A stretch of 64,000 bases of DNA from Paenibacillus flagellatus. Lineage in GTDB: Bacteria > Bacillota > Bacilli > Paenibacillales > NBRC-103111. Below, piece by piece: positions 37,094-46,323 of the stretch (positions within the stretch are counted from its first letter, which is position 1; the number at the start of each line of letters is the position of its first letter). The notes below the pieces were generated by a model. That model searched no databases, was not told where the DNA came from, and was given only the letters and a program-made list of their open reading frames with translations. The position numbers were made by a program, and so were the translations under genes. The stretch lies in NCBI RefSeq assembly GCF_003217775.1, contig NZ_QJVJ01000005.1, positions 62,001 through 126,000 on the forward strand, given 5' to 3'.

Positions 37094-37823
37094 CCGGGTT
37101 GAGAAATCGTATCGGACCGGCGGATGGTTTTCCAAGGAGCGCAAGCAAGTGTTGACCGACATCAGCTTCACGTGGAGGTCCGGCGAATGCCTCGGCGTGA
37201 TCGGGGAAAGCGGAAGCGGCAAATCGACGTTGGGCCGGCTGCTGCTGGGCATCGAAAAGCCGGATCGGGGAACCATCGTATGGGACGGCATGCGAATCGG
37301 GGATCGACCAACGAGACTCGGCAGCATCAGCGCCGTTTTTCAGGACTATACGTCCTCCATCAATCCGTTTTATACCGTGGAACAGGCGATTCTGGAGCCG
37401 TTGAAGCTGCACAACAAGACGGGACGCGATCACGCCTTCAAAGTGGATCTGCTTCTGCACCAAGTCGGCTTGGACTCGACCTATCGGCATAAGTATCCTC
37501 ATGAATTATCCGGTGGCGAAGCTCAACGGGTATGCATAGCAAGAGCCGTTTCGACCGAGCCGCGCTGCATTCTTTTGGATGAAGCCGTCAGCTCCTTGGA
37601 CGGATCCGTCCAATTTCAAGTGCTGGAGCTGCTGAAACACTTACGAACCGTATACGACATGGGCTATATCTTCATCACTCACGATATTCAGGCCGCCGCT
37701 TATATTTGCGACCGGATCATGATCGTTCGAAACGGCCGGATCGAGGAAATCGTCGACACGGAGCAATTGCACGAGGTTCAGTCTCCCTACGCAAAGAAAT
37801 TGCTGCAGATGGTGATGACATGA
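37074..37823 (+). CDS. cntF: ABC transporter ATPase, CntF/NikE type
   Basis: 249 residues. Walker A GESGSGKST, Q-loop AVFQDYTSSINP, signature LSGGEAQRV, Walker B CILLDEAVSSLD, switch His in FITHDIQAA. No ATG fits; it starts with TTG at 37074, or TTG two codons later, which is better spaced (8 bases) from the GGGGGG run. Overlap with the previous gene means coupled translation and equal supply of the two ATPases. Confidence 0.86.
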   Translation: MALLTVDRVEKSYRTGGWFSKERKQVLTDISFTWRSGECLGVIGESGSGKSTLGRLLLGIEKPDRGTIVWDGMRIGDRPTRLGSISAVFQDYTSSINPFYTVEQAILEPLKLHNKTGRDHAFKVDLLLHQVGLDSTYRHKYPHELSGGEAQRVCIARAVSTEPRCILLDEAVSSLDGSVQFQVLELLKHLRTVYDMGYIFITHDIQAAAYICDRIMIVRNGRIEEIVDTEQLHEVQSPYAKKLLQMVMT

Positions 37824-37836
37824 CGGAGATTTTTAA

Positions 37837-39057
37837 ATGGATTGGGGATTTAGGAAGGGAGCAAGCGTATTGAAGGGAGCGTTGTCTTGGCCTTTTCTGC
37901 GGTTGTATGGATTGACGCTGTTGTATTTTAGCGCGAATGCGATACTGAATGTCGTCATCCCTTTGAAGGGCGAATCTCTGGGCGCAACCAATACGACAAT
38001 CGGTATCGTTATGGGAGCGTACTTGTTTACGACGATGCTTTTTCGCCCGTGGGCCGGTCTCATGATCCAAACCTACGGGCCGATTCCGATACTCCGAACC
38101 ATACTTGCGGTCAACGGACTGGCACTCCTGCTCTACACGTTCACCGGCTTGGGGGGCTTTTTCGTCGCTCGCGTGCTCCAAGGGGTGTGCACCGCATTTT
38201 TCTCGATGGCCCTGCAGCTCGGCATTATCGACGCGCTGCCGGACAAAGACCGTTCGCAAGGGATTTCGATGTATTCCTTATGCGCCTCCATGCCGGGCAT
38301 CTTCGGTCCCTTGCTGGCTATAGCCATCTGGCAAGCGGGGGATTGGCCCTTGTTTACGGCGGCCATGGTCGCTATTGCCCTCCTCACGGGAGGCGTAGGC
38401 TATACCGTTCAAATGGATCGACAAGACACCGAACCCGCTGCGGGTCGGACGAAACAAGCAACGGCGATTCGGAAATCGTTCGGCCAGCTGGTCAAAAATT
38501 CGCATTTATTGAAGTGCAGCGTGCTGATGCTGGGCGCCTCCCTCGTATTTGGAGCGGTAACCACCTTTATCCCGCTGTACGCCGGGCACATTCGGGGCGG
38601 CAATGCGGCCGTTTTTCTCATGCTTCAGGCGAGCACCGTAGTGGCGGCACGATTCGTCTTTCGCAAGAAAATTCCTTCGGACGGAAAGTGGCACTCCGCT
38701 TTTATCATGACGGTGATGCTGATCCTGACTGCCGCCGCGCAAGCCGTAAGCTTCTCGGCCGCGGGCGGAGCCGCGTTCTTTTATATCGGAGCGGTTCTGA
38801 TCGGAATGGCTCAGGCCCTACTCTATCCCGCTTTAACGACGTATTTGACCTTCGTGCTGCCTCAGGCTGACCGGAATGTGCTCATTGGCTTATTCATTGC
38901 CATGGCCGACTTGGGCGTTTCCTTGGGCGGTATCGTCATGGGTCCGATCGCGGATCTTTCCTCTTATTCCGATATGTATTCGATTTGCGCGCTCCTGGGC
39001 GTTGGAATGATCTTTTGGGGGTATGAACGGCGGCGACGAGCTGCCGGATCCGGATAA
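37837..39057 (+). CDS. cntE: MFS exporter, CntE-like (metallophore export)
   Basis: 406 residues, 12 predicted membrane helices with the MFS loop between helices 2 and 3 (RPWAGLMIQTYGP). Follows the second ATPase gene by 13 bases with GGAG before ATG. In the staphylopine system the equivalent MFS protein, CntE, exports the freshly made metallophore. Placement here is the main reason for that name; the substrate itself is not proven. Last gene of the operon. Confidence 0.75.
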   Translation: MDWGFRKGASVLKGALSWPFLRLYGLTLLYFSANAILNVVIPLKGESLGATNTTIGIVMGAYLFTTMLFRPWAGLMIQTYGPIPILRTILAVNGLALLLYTFTGLGGFFVARVLQGVCTAFFSMALQLGIIDALPDKDRSQGISMYSLCASMPGIFGPLLAIAIWQAGDWPLFTAAMVAIALLTGGVGYTVQMDRQDTEPAAGRTKQATAIRKSFGQLVKNSHLLKCSVLMLGASLVFGAVTTFIPLYAGHIRGGNAAVFLMLQASTVVAARFVFRKKIPSDGKWHSAFIMTVMLILTAAAQAVSFSAAGGAAFFYIGAVLIGMAQALLYPALTTYLTFVLPQADRNVLIGLFIAMADLGVSLGGIVMGPIADLSSYSDMYSICALLGVGMIFWGYERRRRAAGSG

Positions 39058-39065
39058 GCACGAGG

Positions 39066-39085
39066 ATCTCCCCCTTGGGGGAGAT
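39066..39085 (+). terminator. hairpin after the metal-uptake operon
   Basis: ATCTCCCCC (39066-39074) and GGGGGAGAT (39077-39085) are a perfect 9-base inverted repeat 9 bases past the last stop codon. No T-run follows on either strand, so efficiency is doubtful. Confidence 0.45.
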
Positions 39086-39106
39086 TCGGTGCTTGCCGAT
39101 AAGTAC

Positions 39107-39439
39107 CTATTTAAAATAACTAACGATAAGCGATGCCGCCAATATGAGCACCAGCCCGATCATAAAAGACAGGAGTACCCCTTTAATAAACTCGATCAGG
39201 CCCGTTTTTTTATTGGTAAGGACAAAATAATCCTTAACCCAAATCCCCGCCATCGTAAAGAGAGACAGCAAGGAAGAAAACCTGATAAGTTTGATGATGT
39301 AGGCCCTCAGCGGTTCGTACGTCACTTCCCTTATTCCGGAAATATACCTGGTCGTTTCCGTATCGGGGAACAGCACTACGCCGACCAACAAACCGATCAG
39401 GAAACCGTAGACGCCGCCTTTGACCAATTTGCGCTCCAT
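39107..39439 (-). CDS. small membrane protein, unknown
   Basis: 110 residues from MERKLVKGGVYG (AAAGGGTGG upstream). Three membrane segments: VYGFLIGLLVGVVLFP, a central one (FSSLLSLFTMAGIWV) and VLLSFMIGLVLILAASLIV. Convergent with the metal operon. No family recognised. Confidence 0.6.
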   Translation of the reverse strand: MERKLVKGGVYGFLIGLLVGVVLFPDTETTRYISGIREVTYEPLRAYIIKLIRFSSLLSLFTMAGIWVKDYFVLTNKKTGLIEFIKGVLLSFMIGLVLILAASLIVSYFK

Positions 39440-39517
39440 GGAATCCACCCTTTCTTGGTTGCCGCTCTAATTCGTGTTCTAGCTAGGCGCCTCTTCCATT
39501 AATCCCTCTTTGTCTGC

Positions 39518-40126
39518 CTACCGGCACGACGATTCTTGTATTAATTCATATATTTGATCAACGCAATGTTCGATGTATGCAATAATATCCTTGAACTCAT
39601 AGATTTCCAACCCCTCCTTCATTGGATCATTATGATTATCAAAGTCTTCTTCAAATTGTTTCAAAAGGATCGGTAAATAAAGAAGATTGACCTCTTCAAT
39701 CTCCGTATCAACCTTTATCGTTGTGTCAGGTTTCTCTATGCCATAATAGGTAATAAGCATTCCATTCAGTTTTCTGAAATCTGCATAGCCCTTCTGGACT
39801 GCCGCTTTTCTCCCTTCATCGGGCAATGCTTTAAAGTATTTTACAGTTATGAGATCATACCATAAATAATCGGCGACCAAATGGCTGAAGTATCCGACAC
39901 TGAAAGGCTCCTTTAAGCTATTTTTGTATTTGTGCAAGAACATTTTATAGTCAATTCTCTTTTTCCCGCTAGGCTTTACCGTCACAAAGTGTGATTGGTC
40001 TTTCGTAGCATGGATGTCCTCTTGAACGTCCGGTGCGATTCCTCCAATATGAATGTGGGCAGACTCCATATTCAATAGCTTGGCTAACCTCGATGTAATG
40101 CAGTAGTGCATAATCCTTGAGCCCAT
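39518..40126 (-). CDS. zinc-dependent phospholipase C-like protein
   Basis: 202 residues, AT-rich gene. N-terminus MGSRIMHYCITSRLAKLL and then IGGIAPDVQED, KDQSHF and FSVGYFSHLVADYLWYD resemble the compact zinc-dependent phospholipase C / S1-P1 family, in which such His and Asp residues bind zinc. No signal peptide is seen, so it would be cytosolic. The match is by pattern only; substrate unknown. Confidence 0.55.
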   Translation of the reverse strand: MGSRIMHYCITSRLAKLLNMESAHIHIGGIAPDVQEDIHATKDQSHFVTVKPSGKKRIDYKMFLHKYKNSLKEPFSVGYFSHLVADYLWYDLITVKYFKALPDEGRKAAVQKGYADFRKLNGMLITYYGIEKPDTTIKVDTEIEEVNLLYLPILLKQFEEDFDNHNDPMKEGLEIYEFKDIIAYIEHCVDQIYELIQESSCR

Positions 40127-40298
40127 TCCTTTGCCTCCAAGCTATTCCGTTATTTCTAATGAGCGCCGCAAGATACGCAGCATGAACAAGAGATTGCGCG
40201 TCAACCCGGCATCCGATCTTCCAATTCCTTCAATGCTCCAATCGATATTTTTTATCGACTTGCGCCATCGCTTTTCGCCTATCTTCGATTATAGGGCA

Positions 40299-40406
40299 TC
40301 AGTCCATATATTGGAAACGGGAAATCTTCCCCGCATAGTCCGCCCGGTAAGAAAACCGTACGAACAGCCGGTCCTCCTGCTCTTTGCCGATCACGATCTC
40401 CATCAT
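40299..40406 (-). pseudogene. N-terminal stump of a tyrosine recombinase-like integrase
   Basis: 35 residues: MMEIVIGKEQEDRLFVRF, then SYRADYAGKISRF and stop. This resembles the SAM-like N-terminal start of Xer-type phage/ICE integrases (VRFPYHPDYVEKI-type pattern). The rest of the gene is absent. A weak ribosome site precedes ATG. Remnant of a departed element or a deletion scar. Confidence 0.45.
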
Positions 40407-40461
40407 CGATAACCTGCCTCTCTCTCTTAATTCGGGGTTGCATCCCCTCTCTACGGAAAAT

Positions 40462-40509
40462 AAAAAAGGAGACCGGCGCACCCGTTCCGTTCGGGTACCG
40501 CCCATCTCC
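40462..40509 (-). terminator. terminator after arsB
   Basis: GGAGACCGGCGCACCCG (40468-40484) pairs with CGGGTACCGCCCATCTCC (40492-40509) with small bulges, followed on the minus strand by six T. Reads out of the arsB gene. Confidence 0.8.
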
Positions 40510-40544
40510 GATGCTTCCGGATAGGCTGTTGTTATTGTTTTCCG

Positions 40545-41852
40545 TTAACCGTACAGCGCCCGCAGCCACACATACAGGCCGCAAAGGGTGACAAACAAGG
40601 TCGGGACTGTCAAGACGACCCCGATTTTGAAATAGTAGCCCCACGTGATGCGGACGCCTTTGCGGGACAAAATGTGCAGCCAAATGAGCGTCGCGAGGGA
40701 GCCGATCGGCGTCATTTTCGGACCGAGGTCGGTGCCGATGACGTTGGCGTAAATGAGCGCTTCGCGCAGGACGCCTTCGGTCGTCGTGCCGTCGATGGCC
40801 AGGGCGCCGATCATGACGGTCGGCAAGTTGTTCATGACCGACGACAGGATGGCGGCGAGGAAGCCCATCCCCATCGTCGCCGCGAACAGCCCCGAAGCGG
40901 CCACATGCTCCAAGGCGCCTCCGAGCAGGTCGGTCAGTCCGGCGTTGCGCAAGCCGTAGACGACGACGTACATGCCGATCGAGAAAATGACGATCGACCA
41001 CGGCGCTTCCAGCACGACCTTCTTCGTCTGGATGACCGGGCTGCCGCGGGAAGCGAGCAGGAACAGCATCGCGGCGGCACCGGCGATAAACGACACCGGT
41101 ACGGCGATCCACTCGCTGAGCAAGTACGCGGCCAGCAGCAAGCCGATGATGACCCACGACAGGCGGAACAGCCGCTTGTCCTTCACCGCTTCGGCGGGCG
41201 GCTTCAGCCCGGCGATGTCGTACCGGTCCGGAATGCTCCTTCGAAAAACAACGTACAGCACCGCCAAGCTCGCGCCGAGCGAGAACAGGTTGACGACGAA
41301 CATGCGCGACGCGTATTCGACGAACCCGATGCCGAAATAGTCCGCGGACACAATGTTCGTCAAATTGCTGATAATAAACGGCAGCGACGTCGTATCGGCG
41401 ATAAAACCGCTCGCCATGACGAACGGTACGATGCGCGCTTCGCCGAGCCGGAGCGCCCGCACTTGGGCGAGCACGATCGGCGTCAGGATGAGCGCCGCCC
41501 CGTCGTTGGCGAAGAAGGCGGATACGCCCGCTCCGAGCAGCACGATGTAGACGAACATGCGCCGGCCGTTGCCGCCCGCGAGCCGCGCCATGTGCAGCGC
41601 CGCCCATTCGAAAAAGCCGATTTCGTCCAAAATGACGGAAATGACGATGAGCGCGACGAATGTCAGCGTCGCGTTCCAGACGATACCCGCCACCGTCGCG
41701 ACGTCGTGCCAGCCGACGACGCCGACCGCCAGGGCGAGCAGCGCCCCGCCGGATGCCGACCAGCCGATGCCGAGATTTTTAGGCTGCCAGATGACGAAGG
41801 TCATCGTCAGCGCAAACAACACGATTGCCAATACGATCAGGGTCGTTCCCAC
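40545..41852 (-). CDS. arsB: arsenite efflux pump ArsB
   Basis: 435 residues from GTG ([13 protein letters not shown]), the usual ArsB length; GGGGGA lies 9 bases before. About 12 membrane helices. Landmarks: [15 protein letters not shown] (conserved ND loop), [17 protein letters not shown], and [16 protein letters not shown] with [24 protein letters not shown] near the C-terminus. It pumps arsenite or antimonite out using the proton gradient. No arsR, arsC or arsA is adjacent, so regulation is not visible here. Confidence 0.9.
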   Translation of the reverse strand: MGTTLIVLAIVLFALTMTFVIWQPKNLGIGWSASGGALLALAVGVVGWHDVATVAGIVWNATLTFVALIVISVILDEIGFFEWAALHMARLAGGNGRRMFVYIVLLGAGVSAFFANDGAALILTPIVLAQVRALRLGEARIVPFVMASGFIADTTSLPFIISNLTNIVSADYFGIGFVEYASRMFVVNLFSLGASLAVLYVVFRRSIPDRYDIAGLKPPAEAVKDKRLFRLSWVIIGLLLAAYLLSEWIAVPVSFIAGAAAMLFLLASRGSPVIQTKKVVLEAPWSIVIFSIGMYVVVYGLRNAGLTDLLGGALEHVAASGLFAATMGMGFLAAILSSVMNNLPTVMIGALAIDGTTTEGVLREALIYANVIGTDLGPKMTPIGSLATLIWLHILSRKGVRITWGYYFKIGVVLTVPTLFVTLCGLYVWLRALYG

Positions 41853-42063
41853 TTCCGCCGTTCCCCCAAGCTGCGATTTGCGGCACCGGAAGCGGCTTTG
41901 CCGGCATCGCTCCGGCACCGCTTCCGTGAACACGCTCTTGATCCACCACGTCTTACTATACTATAGATTCGTCGTTTCGGTAAGGAACGGAAAATTCGGT
42001 TACGTCCGCATCCTTCTTATGGTATGGTGAGGGGGAATCGGTTGAATCCGGGAGGTCAAAGCG

Positions 42064-42720
42064 ATGCACCCTTTTTTCGAAAACGAAGCCCGCCCGTTCG
42101 TACGAAGCGGCGATATGGCCGCGGACGTCCGGCGGTTTCTGGAGGAGCGCGGCTGTCCGAAAACGGCGGAGCACTGCATGGCCGTCGGCGCGGAAGCCCG
42201 CGCGCTGGCGCTCCGCTTCGGCGACGATCCCGATGCGGCGGAGACGGCGGGCTGGCTGCACGACATTAGCGCCGTGTACCCGAACGCGGAACGGGGCCGC
42301 ATCGCCCGCGAGCTCGGCGTGGACGTGCTGCCGGAAGAAGAAGCGTTCCCGATGATTATCCACCAGAAGCTGTCCGTCGAAGTCGCCCGGCACCTGTTCG
42401 GCGTCGACCGCCGGGACGTGCTGGACGCCGTCGGCTGCCATACGACGCTGAAGGCGCCTTCGACGCGGCTCGACCGGATCGTCTTCGTGGCCGATAAAAT
42501 TTCGTGGGATCAAACCGGCACTCCGCCTTACTTGTCCGAGCTGTTGAAAAGTCTCGAACGGTCGCTCGAGGACGGCGCGATGGCCTACATCGGCCATCTG
42601 TGGGCACAGAGGGAGAAGCTCAAGGTCGTCCATCCGTGGCTTGCCGACGCGTATGCGGACTTGAAGGACGCGATCGCCCGCTCCGAGATCACGCCGCCGG
42701 TTCGTCCCGCCGACGGCTGA
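42064..42720 (+). CDS. yqeK: HD-domain phosphohydrolase, YqeK-like
   Basis: 218 residues. HD metal site: His in [15 protein letters not shown] in [10 protein letters not shown], later HQKLSVEVA with a second His and [23 protein letters not shown] with the last Asp. This pattern fits YqeK, which hydrolyses diadenosine tetraphosphate to ADP. Slightly longer than usual (about 190) and outside the common nadD-yqeK-rsfS setting. GGGAGG before ATG. The queC gene follows after 73 bases. Confidence 0.75.
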   Translation: MHPFFENEARPFVRSGDMAADVRRFLEERGCPKTAEHCMAVGAEARALALRFGDDPDAAETAGWLHDISAVYPNAERGRIARELGVDVLPEEEAFPMIIHQKLSVEVARHLFGVDRRDVLDAVGCHTTLKAPSTRLDRIVFVADKISWDQTGTPPYLSELLKSLERSLEDGAMAYIGHLWAQREKLKVVHPWLADAYADLKDAIARSEITPPVRPADG

Positions 42721-42793
42721 CCGGGTCGGCCTTACCGGCATACCGGCTCCCCCGTCAGACGGGGAGTCCACGATGATGAAGGAGGTTGGCAAG

Positions 42794-43468
42794 GTGACGT
42801 TGCATGCCAAGGCGCTCGTCGTCTTCAGCGGCGGGCAAGACAGTACGACCTGCCTCGTCTGGGCGCTCCAACAATTCGAAGAAGTTCAAGCCGTCACGTT
42901 CAATTACAACCAGCGGCACGCGCACGAAATCGAGGTGGCCGCCGGCATCGCCCGCGACTTCGGCGTCCGGCATCACATTTTGGACCTCGGGCTCCTGAAC
43001 CAGTTGGCCCCCAGCTCGCTCACCCGGGCCGATATCGCCATCGGGGCCGGAACGGACGGCGGCCTGCCTTCCACGTTCGTCGACGGGCGGAATATGGTAT
43101 TTCTTACGTTCGCCGCCATTCTCGCCAAGCAGCTGGGCTATCCCCACATCGTGACGGGCGTCTGTCAGACCGACTTCAGCGGTTATCCGGATTGCCGCGA
43201 CGTGTTCGTCAAATCGCTCAACGTGACGTTGAACTTGGCGATGGACTATACGTTCGTCGTCCATACGCCTTTGATGTGGCTGACTAAGAAGGAGACGTGG
43301 CGGATGGCGGACGAGCTCGGCTATTTCGACTACGTGCGCGACCGGACGCTGACGTGCTATAACGGCGTCATGGGCGGCGGCTGCGGGGAATGCCCCGCCT
43401 GCGAGCTGCGCGGCCGGGGCTTGCGGCAATACGAGGAGGAACGATTCGGGGAAGGAACGCACGGGTAA
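42794..43468 (+). CDS. queC: 7-cyano-7-deazaguanine synthase QueC
   Basis: 224 residues starting with GTG behind AAGGAGG. PP-loop [14 protein letters not shown] (ATP-pyrophosphatase), [10 protein letters not shown], the preQ0-synthase segment [16 protein letters not shown], and zinc site [13 protein letters not shown]. Converts 7-carboxy-7-deazaguanine and ammonia to preQ0 for queuosine. No queD, queE or queF and no preQ1 riboswitch are visible next to it, so partners are elsewhere. Confidence 0.93.
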   Translation: MTLHAKALVVFSGGQDSTTCLVWALQQFEEVQAVTFNYNQRHAHEIEVAAGIARDFGVRHHILDLGLLNQLAPSSLTRADIAIGAGTDGGLPSTFVDGRNMVFLTFAAILAKQLGYPHIVTGVCQTDFSGYPDCRDVFVKSLNVTLNLAMDYTFVVHTPLMWLTKKETWRMADELGYFDYVRDRTLTCYNGVMGGGCGECPACELRGRGLRQYEEERFGEGTHG

Positions 43469-43526
43469 CAAGTCCGCCGAGAAGACCGGCATGATACCTA
43501 TCGCAACAGGAAAAAAGCGAACCCGT

Positions 43527-44531
43527 TCATAACCGGGCCTTCCTCCTCAGCAAATACAGGAAAAACGGCGCCCCGATGATCCCCGTTACGATGCCTACAG
43601 GCAGCTCGACGGGAGCGAAGGCGACGCGGGCCAACGTATCGCACGCCGTCATGACGATGACGCCGAGAAGCGCCGAGCATGGGAGCAGCACGCGATAATC
43701 GTTTCCGACGAGAAGCCTTGCGGCATGCGGCACGATCAGGCCGACGAAGCCCAAAAGCCCGACGACGCTCACGGAGCTGGCGGCAAGCAGCGTCCCGACG
43801 GCCGTAAAGAACAGCCGGTAGCCTTCCACGGGAAGGCCGAGCGAACGGGCCGTCGCGTCGCCGAGCATCAGAACGTTCATCCGCTGCGCGGCCATCCAGG
43901 CGAGCGCCGCGCCCGCCGCCGTATACGGCAGCAGCGTGTCGACGTGCGCCCAGCTTTTGGCGGCCAAGCTCCCGACCATGAAGGAGACGGCGCCTTCGAC
44001 GCGGTCGCTGTAAAACGTAAACAAGCCGGAAATGGCCGAATTGAGCAAGGCGGACACGGCGACGCCGGACAAAATAATCCGCATCGGCGAGACGCCTTTG
44101 TCCCAGGCGAGCGCATAGATCAGAAAAGCGGCGGCCATCGCGCCGACGAAAGCGGCCGGTACGAGCAAGTGGCCGTGCGACGGAAAGACGAGCAGCATCG
44201 CGATGCCGAGCAGCCCGGCTCCCGACGATACGCCGATGATGTGCGGGTCCGCCATCGGGTTCCGCATGACGCCTTGCAGCAAAGCGCCCGACAGCGAAAG
44301 ACCGATCCCCGCCAAGGCGGCGGCTATCGTCCGGGGAAACCGGATGTTCCATAATATCGGGTAATGCTCGGTATTCGTCTCCCCCCAAGCGACCCGAACG
44401 ACTTCCGACAACGGAACGTCGACGGCGCCGACCGTAAAGCCGAGCAGCATGCCGCACACGGCCAAGACTAGGAAGACGAGGATGACGGCGGAACGCCAGC
44501 CGGCGGTTGTTCGGTACCCGTTTCGCATCAT
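43527..44531 (-). CDS. FecCD-type ABC permease (siderophore/corrinoid/haem uptake)
   Basis: 334 residues, about 10 membrane helices, as in BtuC/FhuB. Motifs RFPRTIAAALAGIGLSLSGALLQ, NPMADPHIIGVSSGAGLL, and the ATPase contact GFVGLIVPHAARLLVG. Starts in ATGA overlap with the binding-protein gene. No FecE/FhuC-type ATPase follows: the next gene downstream is convergent queC. It would need an ATPase from elsewhere. Confidence 0.88.
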   Translation of the reverse strand: MMRNGYRTTAGWRSAVILVFLVLAVCGMLLGFTVGAVDVPLSEVVRVAWGETNTEHYPILWNIRFPRTIAAALAGIGLSLSGALLQGVMRNPMADPHIIGVSSGAGLLGIAMLLVFPSHGHLLVPAAFVGAMAAAFLIYALAWDKGVSPMRIILSGVAVSALLNSAISGLFTFYSDRVEGAVSFMVGSLAAKSWAHVDTLLPYTAAGAALAWMAAQRMNVLMLGDATARSLGLPVEGYRLFFTAVGTLLAASSVSVVGLLGFVGLIVPHAARLLVGNDYRVLLPCSALLGVIVMTACDTLARVAFAPVELPVGIVTGIIGAPFFLYLLRRKARL

Positions 44532-45529
44532 GGAGCACCGAACCGTTCGGGATAGACGATTCGGGCCAAATAAGCGAAGGACCGGTCCAGCTCCAGTCCG
44601 GGGTTGTTGACGAACAGCTCCGACGGAATGAATCGGTACTTGTCGGCCTTCACCGCCCGCAAAGCGGTCCACGCCCCGTTCGACTGCAAGTTCGAGCGAA
44701 GCGCTTGCCGGCCTTCCTCGTCCGTTCCGTGAACGACAAAAAACAAGAAGTCCGGATCGAGCTCCACCAGCTTCTCCATACTGAACGGAACGGACTCCGT
44801 CGCAAGTCCCGACTCCACCGATCCCGCGACGTTGCGCATGTTCAGCCGGTCCGCGACGTCCAAGGCGATCGAGGAGCCTTTTTGCAGCGAGACGGTATTC
44901 ATCATAAACGTCAATAGGGCGTACGTCGGCTTCGTATCCGGCACGCGGTCCGTAATCTGCTTGATTCGCTCGTTCATCCGGGACACCCCGGCGGCCGCGG
45001 CATCCGCTTGCCCGACGATATCGCCCAGCAGCAGCGCGTTGTCCCGCATATCGTCCATCGTCTTGATCGTCAATATGGCGAACGGAATACCCGCCTGCTC
45101 CATCGTCGGGGCCAGCTGGGTGTGAAATAGCGGTTCGCCGATGACCAAATCCGGCTTCAAGCCGAGCACCCTTTCCATATTCACCTGGCTGATCAAACCG
45201 ACCTCCTCGGCCGCCTTCGCCCGTTCGGGGACCGGCACGCCGGGAGCCGTGGCGCGGCCGACCATCGTCCCTCCCACCTGCTCGAACAGCTGGAGCAGCT
45301 CGGTATTCAGGACGACGATCCGCTCCGGCTTTCGGTTCAGGACGACCTTCCGCCCTGTCTGATCCTCAAAGGACAAGTACGTCTCGGCCGCGGACGTCGT
45401 CGGCGCGGTCGCGGCGGGTTTGTCCGGCCCTGCCGCGGCGGGCTGGCCCGAGCGGCCGCACCCGGCCGCCGCCAAGCAAATCGCCGCCCCCAACGTCAAG
45501 GCGACAAGAAACCGTTGTTTGGGATTCAT
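44528..45529 (-). CDS. FecB-type substrate-binding lipoprotein
   Basis: 333 residues. Lipobox AAAGC within the first 24 residues, then a Pro/Ala linker. Class III binding fold: FEDQTGRKVVLNRKPERIVVL, a backbone helix, then EEVGLISQVNMERVLGLKPDLVIGEP (typical of Fe-siderophore, haem or corrinoid receptors). Coupled to the permease. The two-component pair lies immediately upstream on the same strand and may control it. Ligand not determinable. Confidence 0.87.
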   Translation of the reverse strand: MNPKQRFLVALTLGAAICLAAAGCGRSGQPAAAGPDKPAATAPTTSAAETYLSFEDQTGRKVVLNRKPERIVVLNTELLQLFEQVGGTMVGRATAPGVPVPERAKAAEEVGLISQVNMERVLGLKPDLVIGEPLFHTQLAPTMEQAGIPFAILTIKTMDDMRDNALLLGDIVGQADAAAAGVSRMNERIKQITDRVPDTKPTYALLTFMMNTVSLQKGSSIALDVADRLNMRNVAGSVESGLATESVPFSMEKLVELDPDFLFFVVHGTDEEGRQALRSNLQSNGAWTALRAVKADKYRFIPSELFVNNPGLELDRSFAYLARIVYPERFGAP

Positions 45530-45676
45530 CTTTCATTCTCCTTCGCGATCGATTCGGTCCGGAACGGGGCCCCTGCTCCCGAACCTTCACTTGAATGATA
45601 GCCGGGCGGTTCTTCCGTTGGAATGACCCGTCGGAGTCATAGATGTTACCGATATGTGAAAGATGGGGGGAACCCG

Positions 45677-46318
45677 TCAGCCGATCCCCGAGATGCCTTT
45701 CTCGAACGCATACCGGGCGAGCTGCACCCGGTTTTCCAGATGAAGCTTGTGCAAAATGTTTTTCAAATGGTTTTTGACCGTATGCTCCGAAATGTCCAGC
45801 TGCAGGGCGATCTCGCGATTGGGCAGCCCTTTCGCCACCAGGCGCAAAATGTCGTGCTCCCGGCCGGTCAGCGGGGACGGCTCGGATTTCGGCTGCCGCT
45901 GCGGCGAGAACTCCTGCAAAATCCGCAGCGCCAGCTCCCGGCCGAGCGGCGCTTCGTCCAGGGCGACCGCCCTCAAATAGCGGCGCCACTCCTGCGGATG
46001 CAAGTTTTTCAGCAAATAGCCTTGGGCGCCCTTCTTCAACGCCTCGAACAGATGGGCGATATCGGCCGATACCGTCACCATGACGATTTTGATATAAGGA
46101 TACTTCTCCTTGATCGCCTTTGTCGCTTCGAGCCCGTCCATCGCCGGCATATGGATATCCATCAGGACGAGATCCGGCATGCAGCGCTCCGTCAGCTCGA
46201 TCGCTTCCCGGCCGCTCGTCGCCTCGCCGACGATTTCGAACGACGCATCCGTTCCCAGAATCGCCCGCATCCCTTCCCGCGCATGCTTGTGATCGTCTAC
46301 AATCAAAACCCGAAACAT
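45677..46318 (-). CDS. NarL/LuxR-family response regulator
   Basis: 213 residues. Receiver domain with the acid pair VDDH, phosphorylated Asp in LVLMDIHMP (about 54), Thr/Ser and Lys (LLKN). C-terminal LuxR helix-turn-helix LTGREHDILRLVAKGLPNREIA, then DISEHTVKNHLKNILHKL. Preceded by the kinase gene with 5 bases between; a GTG three codons upstream (46327) is an alternative start and would overlap the kinase stop. Works with the kinase at 46324. Confidence 0.9.
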   Translation of the reverse strand: MFRVLIVDDHKHAREGMRAILGTDASFEIVGEATSGREAIELTERCMPDLVLMDIHMPAMDGLEATKAIKEKYPYIKIVMVTVSADIAHLFEALKKGAQGYLLKNLHPQEWRRYLRAVALDEAPLGRELALRILQEFSPQRQPKSEPSPLTGREHDILRLVAKGLPNREIALQLDISEHTVKNHLKNILHKLHLENRVQLARYAFEKGISGIG

Positions 46319-46323
46319 CGCAT

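Noticed and set aside
32780-37823. Plain nickel (Nik) or peptide (Opp/Dpp) importer
   Set aside because: Cannot be fully excluded, but the MFS gene in the same operon and the Zur-like box favour a Cnt-type metallophore system.
42721-42793. preQ1 riboswitch before queC
   Set aside because: The 73-base gap has short hairpins but neither the C-rich preQ1 core nor room for an expression platform.
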